Source of the DNA: JADJNW01 sp964517175
GTDB lineage: Bacteria; Bacteroidota; Bacteroidia; Chitinophagales; Saprospiraceae
Length of the DNA: 64,000 bases
Direction: 5' to 3'
Assembly (NCBI GenBank): GCA_964517175.1
Contig: CAZFBU010000001.1
Location: 27,986 to 91,985 of the forward strand
A program made the translations under genes and the position numbers. The notes under the pieces are model-generated. The model made no database searches. It was given only the letters and a program-made list of their open reading frames with translations, and was not told where the DNA came from. Shown here piece after piece: positions 17,619 through 26,450 of this stretch. The first letter of the stretch is position 1. Each line of letters begins with the position of its first letter.

Positions 17619-20600
17619 ATGATGAAACAAGCAAATATAATTCGTTTTTTTTTCCTTTTGCTGGGCGCTTCTGCGCTGGCAGCTTGCGAAGATGCAGGCA
17701 GCACGGAGCCGAAGCGCTTTGAACTGCTTACCGCAGAAGAAACCGGAATTGACTTCGTCAATCAATTGACGGAAACCCCTGTGATGAATATTTTCAACTA
17801 TATGTATTTCTATAATGGAGCGGGTGTTGCCGTTGGAGATGTCAATAATGATGGACTACCGGATATATATTTTACTTCCAATCAGGATGCCAATCGGTTG
17901 TATCTCAATCTTGGTGATTTCAAATTTGAAGACATCACGGAAGTGGCGGGTGTTGTCGGCGAAACCGGCTGGACGACCGGCGTCACAATGGTGGATGTCA
18001 ACGGCGATGGCTTGCTGGATATATACGTCAGTCAGTTGGGGCAGCACCTGAATTATCAGGGGAAGAATCAGTTATACATTAATCTCGGCGTTAATGCCGA
18101 TGGCGTACCGGTTTTTGAAAACCGAGCGGAGCAGTGGGGGCTTGATCTTGTTGGCTACGCAACGCAGGCTACTTTTTTCGATTATGACCTCGATGGCGAT
18201 CTGGATATCTACATGCTCAATCACTCTGTGCATCAGAATGGTACGTTTGGTCAGAAAGAAGCATTTGAAGGAGAAATACACCCCACCGCCGGCGACCGAC
18301 TGCTGCGAAATGATGGCAATTACTTCACCGATGTCACGGCGGAATCCGGTATTAAAAGTACCGCAATTGGCTATGGCTTGGGCGTCACCGCCAGCGATAT
18401 CAACCTGGACGGCTATCCTGACTTATACATCGGCAATGACTTTCATGAGGATGATTATCTGTACCTTAGCAATGGCGACGGCACGTTTGCCAATGTGGCT
18501 GCCGAAAGCCTGATGCACACCAGCCGCTTTTCGATGGGAAATGACATAGGCGACATCAACAATGACGGCTTTCCCGACTTACTCTCCCTCGATATGCTGC
18601 CAGAGAATCCCATTATCCTCAAGGCTTCCGCCGCAGAAGATGCGTACGATATTTATCACATGAAGCTCAAATTTGGCTACGGCTACCAATTTGCCAGAAA
18701 TACACTGCAGCTCAATCTCGGTATGCTTCCGAATCAGTCCGATCGCGTTCGCTTCAGCGAAATCGGTTCGTATGCAGGGATTGCCGCCACCGACTGGAGT
18801 TGGTCCGGGTTGATTGTTGACCTGGATAACGACGGCTGGAACGATATTTTTGTGTCAAACGGCATTCTGGGGCGCTCTAATGATCTGGATTATATCAACT
18901 ACGTCATTGCCGACAGTATCCAGGCGAAAATAGGGGAGGGGCTGATTGACGAAAATGATTTGCGACTGACAAAACTCATGCCGGAGATCAAGTTGCCGAA
19001 TTATGCTTATCGCAATAAAGGCGATTTTACCTTTGAAAATATGGTCGAGCAGTGGGGACTGACGCACAGTACCTATTCGCATGGCACGGCTTATGCCGAT
19101 CTGGACAACGACGGCGACCTCGATCTCATTATCAATAATGTCAATGATCCCGCTTCTATTTACAAAAACAGAACCAGTGATGGCGATTTTGCCGATCACA
19201 ACTATTTGAAAATAAACCTGGAAGGCAAAGCGCCGAACCTGCGTGGTTTGGGTGCGAAGATTTTGTTACGTTTGCCGCAAGGCACAATTTTACGGGAGGT
19301 AACCGCGACGCGGGGTTTCCAATCTTCAGTCGATGTGCGTCCGAATATTGGCTTGGGCGGCGTTGAAACGGTGGATGAACTAACGATCATCTGGCCGGAC
19401 GGCGCTTTTCAAATTTTGAATAATGTGCCCGCCAATGAAACGCTGACTGTGAAGCAAAGCGATGCCGCCGGGCAATTCGATTACCTGGCATTCAAGACGC
19501 GCGGGCAGCAGCAGGCGATCTTCCGGGATATGTCAGCGACGCTGACACCGGACTTTGTACACCAGGAAAATGACTTTGTCGAATTCAATCGGGAACCCCT
19601 CATGCCGCACATGGTCTCTGCCGAAGGGCCGAAGCTCGCGGTCGGCGATGCCAATGGCGATGGACTGGAAGATTTCTATGTCGGTGGTGCGAAGTGGCAG
19701 TCCGGCGCTTTGTTCATTCAGCAAGCCAATGGTCGTTTTGCGAGAAGCAACGAAGCGTTTTTTCAACAAGATAGCCTCTACGAAGATACGGATGCCGTCT
19801 TTTTCGATGCTGATGGCGATGGTGACCAGGATTTGCTGGTAGCCAGCGGGGGCAATGAGTTTCTGTTAGGGAAAGAGCCGAATCAGCCGCGCTTGTACTT
19901 GAATGATGGGCAAGGGCAGTTTTCGCGCGCCAGCGACCAATTGCCGGACATTACGCTTACTGCCTCTGTTGTGTTGGCTTTCGATTACGATGCGGATGGT
20001 GACCTCGACCTCTTTCTCGGTGCGCGGGCCGTCCCTTCGGTTTATGGCGAAATTCCGGCGAGCTACCTGTTGGAAAATGACGGTCAGGGCAATTTCATTG
20101 ATGTGACGGCTCAGCGCGCAAGTGCGTTGTCGAATATCGGATTGGTGAAGCATGCGACTGCTGCTGATATGAACGGAGACGGCACACCGGAACTCATTCT
20201 GGCTTGCGAGTGGTCGCCCATTCGCATATTGTTGAATAAAAATGGCAACTTCGAGCCGATGGAACTGGCGAACTCCGGTTTGGAAGACAAACTCGGCTGG
20301 TGGAATAGTGTCATCGCGGCAGATTTTGATGGTGATGGCGATAACGACCTGATTGTCGGTAACTTAGGTTTGAATTCAAAACTAAATGCCACGCCGGAAG
20401 AGCCGGTACGCATGTACTACGGCGATTTTGACGAGAATGGCACGAAAGAGCAATTGCTGACTTATTATATCAACGGCAAGGAGTATTTGTTTTACACTTA
20501 TGATGAAGTGACCAAGCAGTTGCCTTATATCAAAAAGCGCTATTTGAAATATACCAGTTTTGCGGAAGCGAACCTAACAGATATCGTTGAGCGTTCAAAA

Positions 20601-21032
20601 CTCAGCAACGCTAAGGTGTTTGAAGCTAATTACTTTGCGTCGGCTTACATTGAAAATTTGAGCGATGGCAAGTTTGCCATCAAGGCACTGCCGAGGCAGG
20701 TTCAGTTTTCTACGGTGAACGCCGGACTGGTGCGTGACTTCGATCAGGATGGTAACCTGGACGTGCTGCTGGCGGGCAATTTCTACGAAAACAATATTCA
20801 GATGGGGCGTTACGACGCCAGCTACGGTAATCTGCTGCGGGGTAATGGCGACGGTACCTTCGAGGCAATGAGCCTGGAAAATTCAGGCGTACTTGTACCC
20901 GGGCAAACGCGGGACATGCAACTAATTTCGCTGGCAAATGGAAAACAAGTGGTGATTTTCGCCCGCAATCGCGATAGCCTGAAAATGCTGGAGTGGAATG
21001 TTGCGGATGCTGTTTCACTTTCGGCGAAGTAG
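17619..21032 (+). CDS. FG-GAP/VCBS-repeat lipoprotein with ASPIC/UnbV domain (CRTAC1-like), copy 2
   Basis: 1137 residues if started at ATG 17619 (17622 equally possible; a TTG at 17595 is less likely). Lipoprotein signal ends SALAAC. Same architecture as the gene before it: calcium-binding DxDxDG repeats (DVNNDGLPDIY, DADGDGDQDLL, DFDGDGDNDLI) and a central ASPIC/UnbV domain (RGFQSSVDVRPNIGLG). The two proteins align along their whole length yet differ at many positions, so this is an old tandem duplication. Probably exported to the cell surface and functionally tied to SusC/D. Note the local GC-rich coding of GATGGCGAT-type repeats. Confidence 0.88.
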   Translation: MMKQANIIRFFFLLLGASALAACEDAGSTEPKRFELLTAEETGIDFVNQLTETPVMNIFNYMYFYNGAGVAVGDVNNDGLPDIYFTSNQDANRLYLNLGDFKFEDITEVAGVVGETGWTTGVTMVDVNGDGLLDIYVSQLGQHLNYQGKNQLYINLGVNADGVPVFENRAEQWGLDLVGYATQATFFDYDLDGDLDIYMLNHSVHQNGTFGQKEAFEGEIHPTAGDRLLRNDGNYFTDVTAESGIKSTAIGYGLGVTASDINLDGYPDLYIGNDFHEDDYLYLSNGDGTFANVAAESLMHTSRFSMGNDIGDINNDGFPDLLSLDMLPENPIILKASAAEDAYDIYHMKLKFGYGYQFARNTLQLNLGMLPNQSDRVRFSEIGSYAGIAATDWSWSGLIVDLDNDGWNDIFVSNGILGRSNDLDYINYVIADSIQAKIGEGLIDENDLRLTKLMPEIKLPNYAYRNKGDFTFENMVEQWGLTHSTYSHGTAYADLDNDGDLDLIINNVNDPASIYKNRTSDGDFADHNYLKINLEGKAPNLRGLGAKILLRLPQGTILREVTATRGFQSSVDVRPNIGLGGVETVDELTIIWPDGAFQILNNVPANETLTVKQSDAAGQFDYLAFKTRGQQQAIFRDMSATLTPDFVHQENDFVEFNREPLMPHMVSAEGPKLAVGDANGDGLEDFYVGGAKWQSGALFIQQANGRFARSNEAFFQQDSLYEDTDAVFFDADGDGDQDLLVASGGNEFLLGKEPNQPRLYLNDGQGQFSRASDQLPDITLTASVVLAFDYDADGDLDLFLGARAVPSVYGEIPASYLLENDGQGNFIDVTAQRASALSNIGLVKHATAADMNGDGTPELILACEWSPIRILLNKNGNFEPMELANSGLEDKLGWWNSVIAADFDGDGDNDLIVGNLGLNSKLNATPEEPVRMYYGDFDENGTKEQLLTYYINGKEYLFYTYDEVTKQLPYIKKRYLKYTSFAEANLTDIVERSKLSNAKVFEANYFASAYIENLSDGKFAIKALPRQVQFSTVNAGLVRDFDQDGNLDVLLAGNFYENNIQMGRYDASYGNLLRGNGDGTFEAMSLENSGVLVPGQTRDMQLISLANGKQVVIFARNRDSLKMLEWNVADAVSLSAK

Positions 21033-21127
21033 TGGAGGAAGCGGGGCAAATCGGTGGAGGCGATTTCGTAACTCTTTGCGTTGCAGGCAAACCAAAAAAA
21101 TGCGCCCACAGAGAACTCAAAATTGGT

Positions 21128-21135
21128 TATCTTTG
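21128..21135 (+). promoter_or_regulatory. Putative -7 promoter box (TATCTTTG)
   Basis: Perfect TAnnTTTG, 34 bp before the ATG of the Rpn-type nuclease; suggests that this gene is transcribed independently inside the carbohydrate locus. Confidence 0.5.
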
Positions 21136-21169
21136 TAGTAATAAAGAAGGAATTTTCAACTCACTGAAT

Positions 21170-22054
21170 ATGAGCGCTTTAAAAGATAAATACATCAATC
21201 CGCTGACGGATTTTGGCTTCAAAAAGCTGTTTGGCTCCGAGCCAAATAAAATTTTGTTGATCGATTTTCTGAATCAAATACTTCCCCCAAAGCATCAGAT
21301 TAAGGATTTGAGCTATGCTAAAAATGAGCAACTGGGTCGCAACGAATTAGACCGCAAAGCGATTTTTGACCTCTATTGCATCGGCGAATCGGGCGAACGA
21401 TTTATCGTCGAAATTCAAAAAGCCAAACAAAATTTTTTCAAGGATCGAAGTATTTATTATGCGTCCTTTCCCATCCAGGAACAGGCAAAAAAAGGCGATT
21501 GGGATTACCGTTTAGACCTGGTTTACACGGTCGGCATCCTGGATTTTGTCTTTGACGATCATAAATCGGAAGAGGAGTTATTACACGTGGTTGAATTAAA
21601 AAACCAGCGATGTGAAGTATTTTACGATAAACTGAAATTTATTTACATCGAATTACCAAAATTTAAAAAACAAGAGCAGGAATTAGAAACGCAGTTTGAT
21701 AAATGGCTGTATGTGTTCCGGCATCTCTCCAATCTGCAGGACCGCCCGCAACAACTGCAGGATAGAATATTTCAACGACTGTTTGAAGCCGCAGAGATAG
21801 CCAAATTCTCACCGGCGGAGCGGGAAGCGTACGAAGAGAGTTTGAAATATTATCGGGATTTGAAGAATGTAGTGGATACCTCGCGGGAAGAAGGAGTTTT
21901 AGAGGGCATTGAAAAAGGGATCGAAAAAGGGATCGAAAAGGGGATCGAAAAAAGGAATATTGAAATTGCTAAAGAAATGAAAGAAGAAGGTGAATCCATT
22001 GAAAAAATAATGAAATACACCAATTTAAGTAAAGAAGAAATAGATAAATTATAA
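21170..22054 (+). CDS. Rpn/PD-(D/E)XK nuclease family transposase-like protein
   Basis: 294 residues from ATG 21170 (an upstream in-frame start at 20993 would overlap the previous gene and is not credible). N-terminus INPLTDFGFKKLFGSEPNK is the signature of the PD-(D/E)XK transposase family (Rpn-like, PF12784). Active-site candidates: Asp in IFDLYC and Glu/Lys in IVEIQKAK. Known for the family: DNA endonucleases linked to recA-independent recombination; copies are numerous and mobile. The C-terminus holds four GIEK repeats (residues 246-261) then a helical tail with a possible DNA-binding end (MKYTNLSKEEIDKL). It interrupts an otherwise metabolic locus, which suggests insertion. Confidence 0.9.
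   Translation: MSALKDKYINPLTDFGFKKLFGSEPNKILLIDFLNQILPPKHQIKDLSYAKNEQLGRNELDRKAIFDLYCIGESGERFIVEIQKAKQNFFKDRSIYYASFPIQEQAKKGDWDYRLDLVYTVGILDFVFDDHKSEEELLHVVELKNQRCEVFYDKLKFIYIELPKFKKQEQELETQFDKWLYVFRHLSNLQDRPQQLQDRIFQRLFEAAEIAKFSPAEREAYEESLKYYRDLKNVVDTSREEGVLEGIEKGIEKGIEKGIEKRNIEIAKEMKEEGESIEKIMKYTNLSKEEIDKL
21905..21952 (+). repeat. Four in-frame 12-bp tandem repeats (GIEK) in the Rpn gene
   Basis: Units at 21905, 21917, 21929 and 21941 (GGGATCGAAAAA with small variation), each coding Gly-Ile-Glu-Lys. Repeat number can change without loss of frame. Confidence 0.9.
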
Positions 22055-22209
22055 AAAATGCCAGCCCGCGACATGGCAGCTACGGCAATGCTCCCAATGT
22101 CGCACGATGGGTAGCTCCACCAATTTGCGAAACCTGAACAAAAACCAATCGATCCGAACCATTACCTCAATGAAAATCCTTAAATCCTATTCATAAAACA
22201 GATCAAGAT

Positions 22210-24291
22210 ATGCTGAAAATCAAAGTGTTTTTATTGCTAAACCTGGGCGTATTTCTGGCTTGCAATAGTGAAAAACCACAGGAACGGGCCGTTGCTTCTC
22301 CAGGTGAAAACCTCCGGGTCGAATTTTTCCTTGCTGCGGATGGGCAGCCGGGCTATTTGGTCAACAAGAATGGTAATCCGATTATCGATACCTCTTTGAT
22401 GAGCTTTGATTTGCGCGACGCACCGGCGCTGCGCCGTGGCTTCGAAGTAGTGAATACCGAGACTTCTTCCTTTTCCGAAACCTGGGAAATGCCCTGGGGC
22501 GAAGTGCGCGAAGTGGAAAATAACTACAATGAGCTTCGCGTCGAATTGCAGGAAACGGCGGAACTCAATCGAAAGCTGAATATCGTGTTTCGCGTGTATG
22601 ATGACGGCTTGGGTTTTCGCTACGAATTTCCGGAGCAGCCCAATTTGACCGAGGTCGTCATCATGGATGAAAACACTGAATTCAACCTCACCGGCGATCA
22701 CATGGCTTGCTGGCAGCCAGGCGATTGGGATATTTATGAGCACCACTACCACAATACGCGCTTCAGTGAAATTGATGCATTACAATACCAGAATCATTCT
22801 AATTTAGCGCAAACCTATATTCCGGAAAATGCCGTGAACACACCGGTGACGATGACGACGGATGATGGCGTCTATCTCAGTTTTCACGAGGCGTCGTTGT
22901 ATGATTATTCCGGCATGACGTTGAAAGTAGATAAAGACAATTTGAAATGGGTGAGCGAACTGGTCGGCGGTCCAGAAGATATAAAAGTGACCCGCACCGC
23001 GCCTTTCCATACGCCCTGGCGCACCATTCAGGTTGCCGATAGAGCGGGCGATCTGATCGAATCGCATTTGATTGTAAATCTCAACGAACCCAATAAATTG
23101 GAGGATGTTAGTTGGATCAAACCAATGAAATATGTTGGTATTTGGTGGGAGTATCATATTGGTAAAAATACCTGGAAAATGGAGGGCGGCAAGCACGGCG
23201 CAACGACCGAGCACGCCAAAGAACTGATCGATTTTGCCGCTGCGAATGACATTGGCGGCTTACTGGTAGAAGGTTGGAATACCGGCTGGGAGCGCTGGAT
23301 TGGCTTTGAAGATCGCGAAGGCGTATTTGATTTTGTGACGCCTTACCCGGATTATGATATTCGGGAGGTTGTGAATTATGGTAAGGGGAAAGGCGTGGAA
23401 ATCATTATGCACCACGAAACATCTTCCGCGACGGGGACGTACGACAAGCAATTGGATACGGCTTTCGCCCTTTGTCAGGAGCTTGGTATTCACGCCGTGA
23501 AAACAGGCTATGTTGGCAAGATTATCCCCAGAGGGCATTATCACCACGGGCAATATATGGTCAATCATTACCAGCGGGTGTTGGAAACAGCGACCAAGTA
23601 CAAAGTAGCTGTTAATGCGCACGAACCGATCAAAGATACCGGTATCCGCCGTACTTGGCCGAGCTTTATTGCTCGGGAGGGACTGCGTGGTCAGGAGTTT
23701 AATGCTTTTTCAATTGAAGGCGGCAACAATCGCGATCATCTGCCAAACGTGGTTTTTACCCGCATGCTCTCCGGTCCGATTGATTACACGCCGGGCATTT
23801 TTGATCTGGAAATCGATGATCGTTACAAGCCAACCAACCGCGTGAAGCACACCCTGGCGCAGGAACTGGCGCTGTATGTAGTCATTTACAGCCCCATCCA
23901 GATGGCGGCGGATTTGATTGAAAATTACAAAGATCAACCGGCATTTCAATTCGTTCGCGATGTGGCGGTAGATTGGGAAACTACGAAAGTGCTCAACGGC
24001 GAAGTTGGCGATTATGTCACCATCGTGCGCAAGGAACGCGACGGCGATCGCTGGTTCCTGGGCAGCATCACCGATGAGAGCGCCCGCGAATTTGACATCG
24101 CACTTGACTTTCTCGACTCTGGCAAAACCTACAAGGCAATTATCTACGCGGATACACCGAACTCACATTGGGAAGAGAACCCGACGGCGATTGGCATCAG
24201 CGAAATGGAGGTGACCAGCGATCAGACGATCAAACTGAACCTCGTGGAAAGCGGTGGCGCGGCGATCAGTTTTGAGCCGATTGGACAATAA
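22210..24291 (+). CDS. Glycoside hydrolase family 97, inverting type, lipoprotein
   Basis: 693 residues. Lipoprotein signal (MLKIKVFLLLNLGVFLAC). N-terminal beta-sandwich, then the GH97 barrel (KYVGIWWEYHIGKNTW). Glu403 (MHHE), Glu472 (NAHEP) and Glu496 (RGQEF) correspond with a constant shift of 36 to Glu439, Glu508 and Glu532 of Bacteroides SusB, the calcium-dependent inverting alpha-glucosidase. The segment VKTGYVG (430-436) has Gly where retaining GH97 alpha-galactosidases carry an Asp nucleophile. So an inverting alpha-glucoside hydrolase facing the periplasm or surface is the best call. The GH65 gene follows 82 bp later. Confidence 0.93.
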   Translation: MLKIKVFLLLNLGVFLACNSEKPQERAVASPGENLRVEFFLAADGQPGYLVNKNGNPIIDTSLMSFDLRDAPALRRGFEVVNTETSSFSETWEMPWGEVREVENNYNELRVELQETAELNRKLNIVFRVYDDGLGFRYEFPEQPNLTEVVIMDENTEFNLTGDHMACWQPGDWDIYEHHYHNTRFSEIDALQYQNHSNLAQTYIPENAVNTPVTMTTDDGVYLSFHEASLYDYSGMTLKVDKDNLKWVSELVGGPEDIKVTRTAPFHTPWRTIQVADRAGDLIESHLIVNLNEPNKLEDVSWIKPMKYVGIWWEYHIGKNTWKMEGGKHGATTEHAKELIDFAAANDIGGLLVEGWNTGWERWIGFEDREGVFDFVTPYPDYDIREVVNYGKGKGVEIIMHHETSSATGTYDKQLDTAFALCQELGIHAVKTGYVGKIIPRGHYHHGQYMVNHYQRVLETATKYKVAVNAHEPIKDTGIRRTWPSFIAREGLRGQEFNAFSIEGGNNRDHLPNVVFTRMLSGPIDYTPGIFDLEIDDRYKPTNRVKHTLAQELALYVVIYSPIQMAADLIENYKDQPAFQFVRDVAVDWETTKVLNGEVGDYVTIVRKERDGDRWFLGSITDESAREFDIALDFLDSGKTYKAIIYADTPNSHWEENPTAIGISEMEVTSDQTIKLNLVESGGAAISFEPIGQ

Positions 24292-24373
24292 CAATAAGCT
24301 GGTTGGTAAAAGTCAACAGATGACTTTCAAAGCATATTTTCACTTTCTTCAAAACTAAAATTTTGCATAGAAA

Positions 24374-26419
24374 ATGAATGAACGCTTACTTTTTCTAATT
24401 TTGATGGTTTTTAATTTCCCACTATTGGCGCAAGATTACCGCCAGTCGCCCTGGCACATCCAGGCGGAGGAAATTAATCCGGCGAATTATTTTGGGATCA
24501 CGGTCGCCAATGGCATGGTCGGCTTGATCTCTTCACCGGAACCGATGAAAGTCCAGGATGTGGTGCTGAATGGCGTCTATGATTACTACCAGCGGGGGCG
24601 TGTGTCCAATATCCTGAAAACGTTCAATCACGTCAACATGAACCTGCGGGTGAATGGAGATTTGGTTACTCGTCGAAACATCGCCAATTACACCCAAACA
24701 CTCGACATGAAGCGCGGTGCGCTGACCACCACTTTCGATGTTGGTGACGACATTGGCGTACAGCACACCCTGATGTCCTTGCGGCATCTACCGTACACGG
24801 CGCTGAGTGTGGTAGAAGTAACGGCGAAGCAGGACGTGACGATCCGCCCGTCGAGTGAGATTTTTGCGCCCGATCATTTGACGAATGTGCACAATTATTA
24901 CAGCGAATTCGATCAGCCGCATTTGAAAAAGCGCCTGCCGCTCATGTCGTCTATTGCCAATAGCCCATCGGGCAAACTCACCGTGGCGGCGGCTACGAGC
25001 TTTATCTTTGAAGAACCGGCGGGCAGCGAACCCAATGTGTTTCACGAAAATCGCGATTTCAACAATCACACCATTCAATTTGACAAACAATTGAAAGCTG
25101 GCGAGACTTACACGTTCGCCGTTGTTGGTTCGGTCACTTCTTCCAAAGATTACGACGATCCGGTGAGCGAAGCCGGTCGGCTCACGATTTACGCCATGCT
25201 CGAAGGGCGCGAGCGCCTGTTGTCGCGGCACGAGGCTGCCTGGGCAGAGCTTTGGGAAACGGGAGACATCATTATCGAAGGCAATTTGCAGGATCAGCGC
25301 GACATTCGCTCAGCGCTGTACCATCTCTATGCCTTTGCACGGGTGGGCACGGCGTACAGCTTGTCGCCAATGGGGCTATCGGGTCTGGGCTACAACGGTC
25401 ACGTTTTCTGGGACACGGAAATCTGGATGTATCCACCGTTGTTGATTCTACAACCGGAGATTGCGAAATCATTATTAGAATATCGTTTTCAAAGGCTCGA
25501 AGCAGCTAAGCAAAATGCCTTTGCGCATGGCTACAAAGGCGCGATGTTTCCCTGGGAATCCAGCGATCAGGGTGCAGAAGACACCCCCGTTTGGGCGCTG
25601 ACCGGACCGTTTGAGCATCACATCACCGGCGATGTGGGCTGGGCATTCTGGAAATATTATCAGGTGACCAAAGACAAAACCTGGCTGCGCGAGCGTGGCT
25701 ATCCGGTGCTGCGGGAAGTGGCAGATTACTGGGCGAGCCGCGTGGAGCGGAACGGTACTGGTCGCTACGAGATCAATAAAGTCGTCGGCGCGAATGAATA
25801 CCAGGAGAATATTGACAATAATGCCTTTACCAATGGAATCGCGATCACGGTGCTGCGCTACGCGGCACAGGCGGCGCGGGAGTTGGGCTTGACACCGGAT
25901 CCCGATTGGGAACACGTTGCCAATAATATCCCGATCATCAAATTTTCGGATGGCGTGACCCGCGAAAATGAGACTTACAACGGCGAAATTATCAAGCAAG
26001 CCGATGCGAATCTGCTGGCATTTCCACTCAAAATTATCACCGAAAAAGCGCAAATCCAGCGGGATTTGACGTACTACGAGCCGCGCATGGATCCGGAAGG
26101 TCCGGCGATGGGCAACTCTGTTTTGGCGGCATTGTACGCGCGCCTGGGGGATGTGGATAAAGCTTACGAACTGTGGGTAAAAAGTTATAAAGCCAATGAG
26201 GTTCTTCCCTTCGGTGTACTGGCGGAAACGGCTGGCGGTACAAATCCTTACTTTGCCACCGGCGCGGGTGGTATGCTTCAGGCGGTCATGATGGGCATTG
26301 GCGGATTGGATATTACGGATGATGGGATTGTACAGTTGCCCACCAAATTACCAAAACAATGGAAATCGCTGCGTTTAGTCGGTATTGGTAAAGAGGATAA
26401 AACATTCACCGTAGAATAA
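24374..26419 (+). CDS. Secreted glycoside hydrolase family 65 enzyme
   Basis: 681 residues with a signal peptide (1-19, NFPLLAQ). N-terminal beta-sandwich, linker helices, then the (alpha/alpha)6 barrel with GH65 motifs GYNGHVFWDTEIWMYP, GYKGAMFPWES and ANEYQENIDNNAFTNG. Glu475 in GANEYQEN is in the place of the general acid. Intracellular GH65 members are phosphorylases, but export to a phosphate-poor compartment argues for a hydrolase; Glu618 (LAETAGG) is a candidate base in the region used by hydrolytic members. Likely substrate an alpha-glucobiose such as kojibiose, nigerose, maltose or trehalose; not decidable here. Works downstream of GH97 and SusC/D. Confidence 0.9.
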   Translation: MNERLLFLILMVFNFPLLAQDYRQSPWHIQAEEINPANYFGITVANGMVGLISSPEPMKVQDVVLNGVYDYYQRGRVSNILKTFNHVNMNLRVNGDLVTRRNIANYTQTLDMKRGALTTTFDVGDDIGVQHTLMSLRHLPYTALSVVEVTAKQDVTIRPSSEIFAPDHLTNVHNYYSEFDQPHLKKRLPLMSSIANSPSGKLTVAAATSFIFEEPAGSEPNVFHENRDFNNHTIQFDKQLKAGETYTFAVVGSVTSSKDYDDPVSEAGRLTIYAMLEGRERLLSRHEAAWAELWETGDIIIEGNLQDQRDIRSALYHLYAFARVGTAYSLSPMGLSGLGYNGHVFWDTEIWMYPPLLILQPEIAKSLLEYRFQRLEAAKQNAFAHGYKGAMFPWESSDQGAEDTPVWALTGPFEHHITGDVGWAFWKYYQVTKDKTWLRERGYPVLREVADYWASRVERNGTGRYEINKVVGANEYQENIDNNAFTNGIAITVLRYAAQAARELGLTPDPDWEHVANNIPIIKFSDGVTRENETYNGEIIKQADANLLAFPLKIITEKAQIQRDLTYYEPRMDPEGPAMGNSVLAALYARLGDVDKAYELWVKSYKANEVLPFGVLAETAGGTNPYFATGAGGMLQAVMMGIGGLDITDDGIVQLPTKLPKQWKSLRLVGIGKEDKTFTVE

Positions 26420-26423
26420 TTGT

Positions 26424-26431
26424 ATTTTTGC
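26424..26431 (+). promoter_or_regulatory. Putative -7 promoter box (TATTTTTG)
   Basis: Perfect TAnnTTTG starting 5 bp after the GH65 stop, 19 bp before the haloperoxidase-family ATG. May give that gene its own transcript. Confidence 0.45.
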
Positions 26432-26450
26432 AAAAAACAAGATAAGAGCG

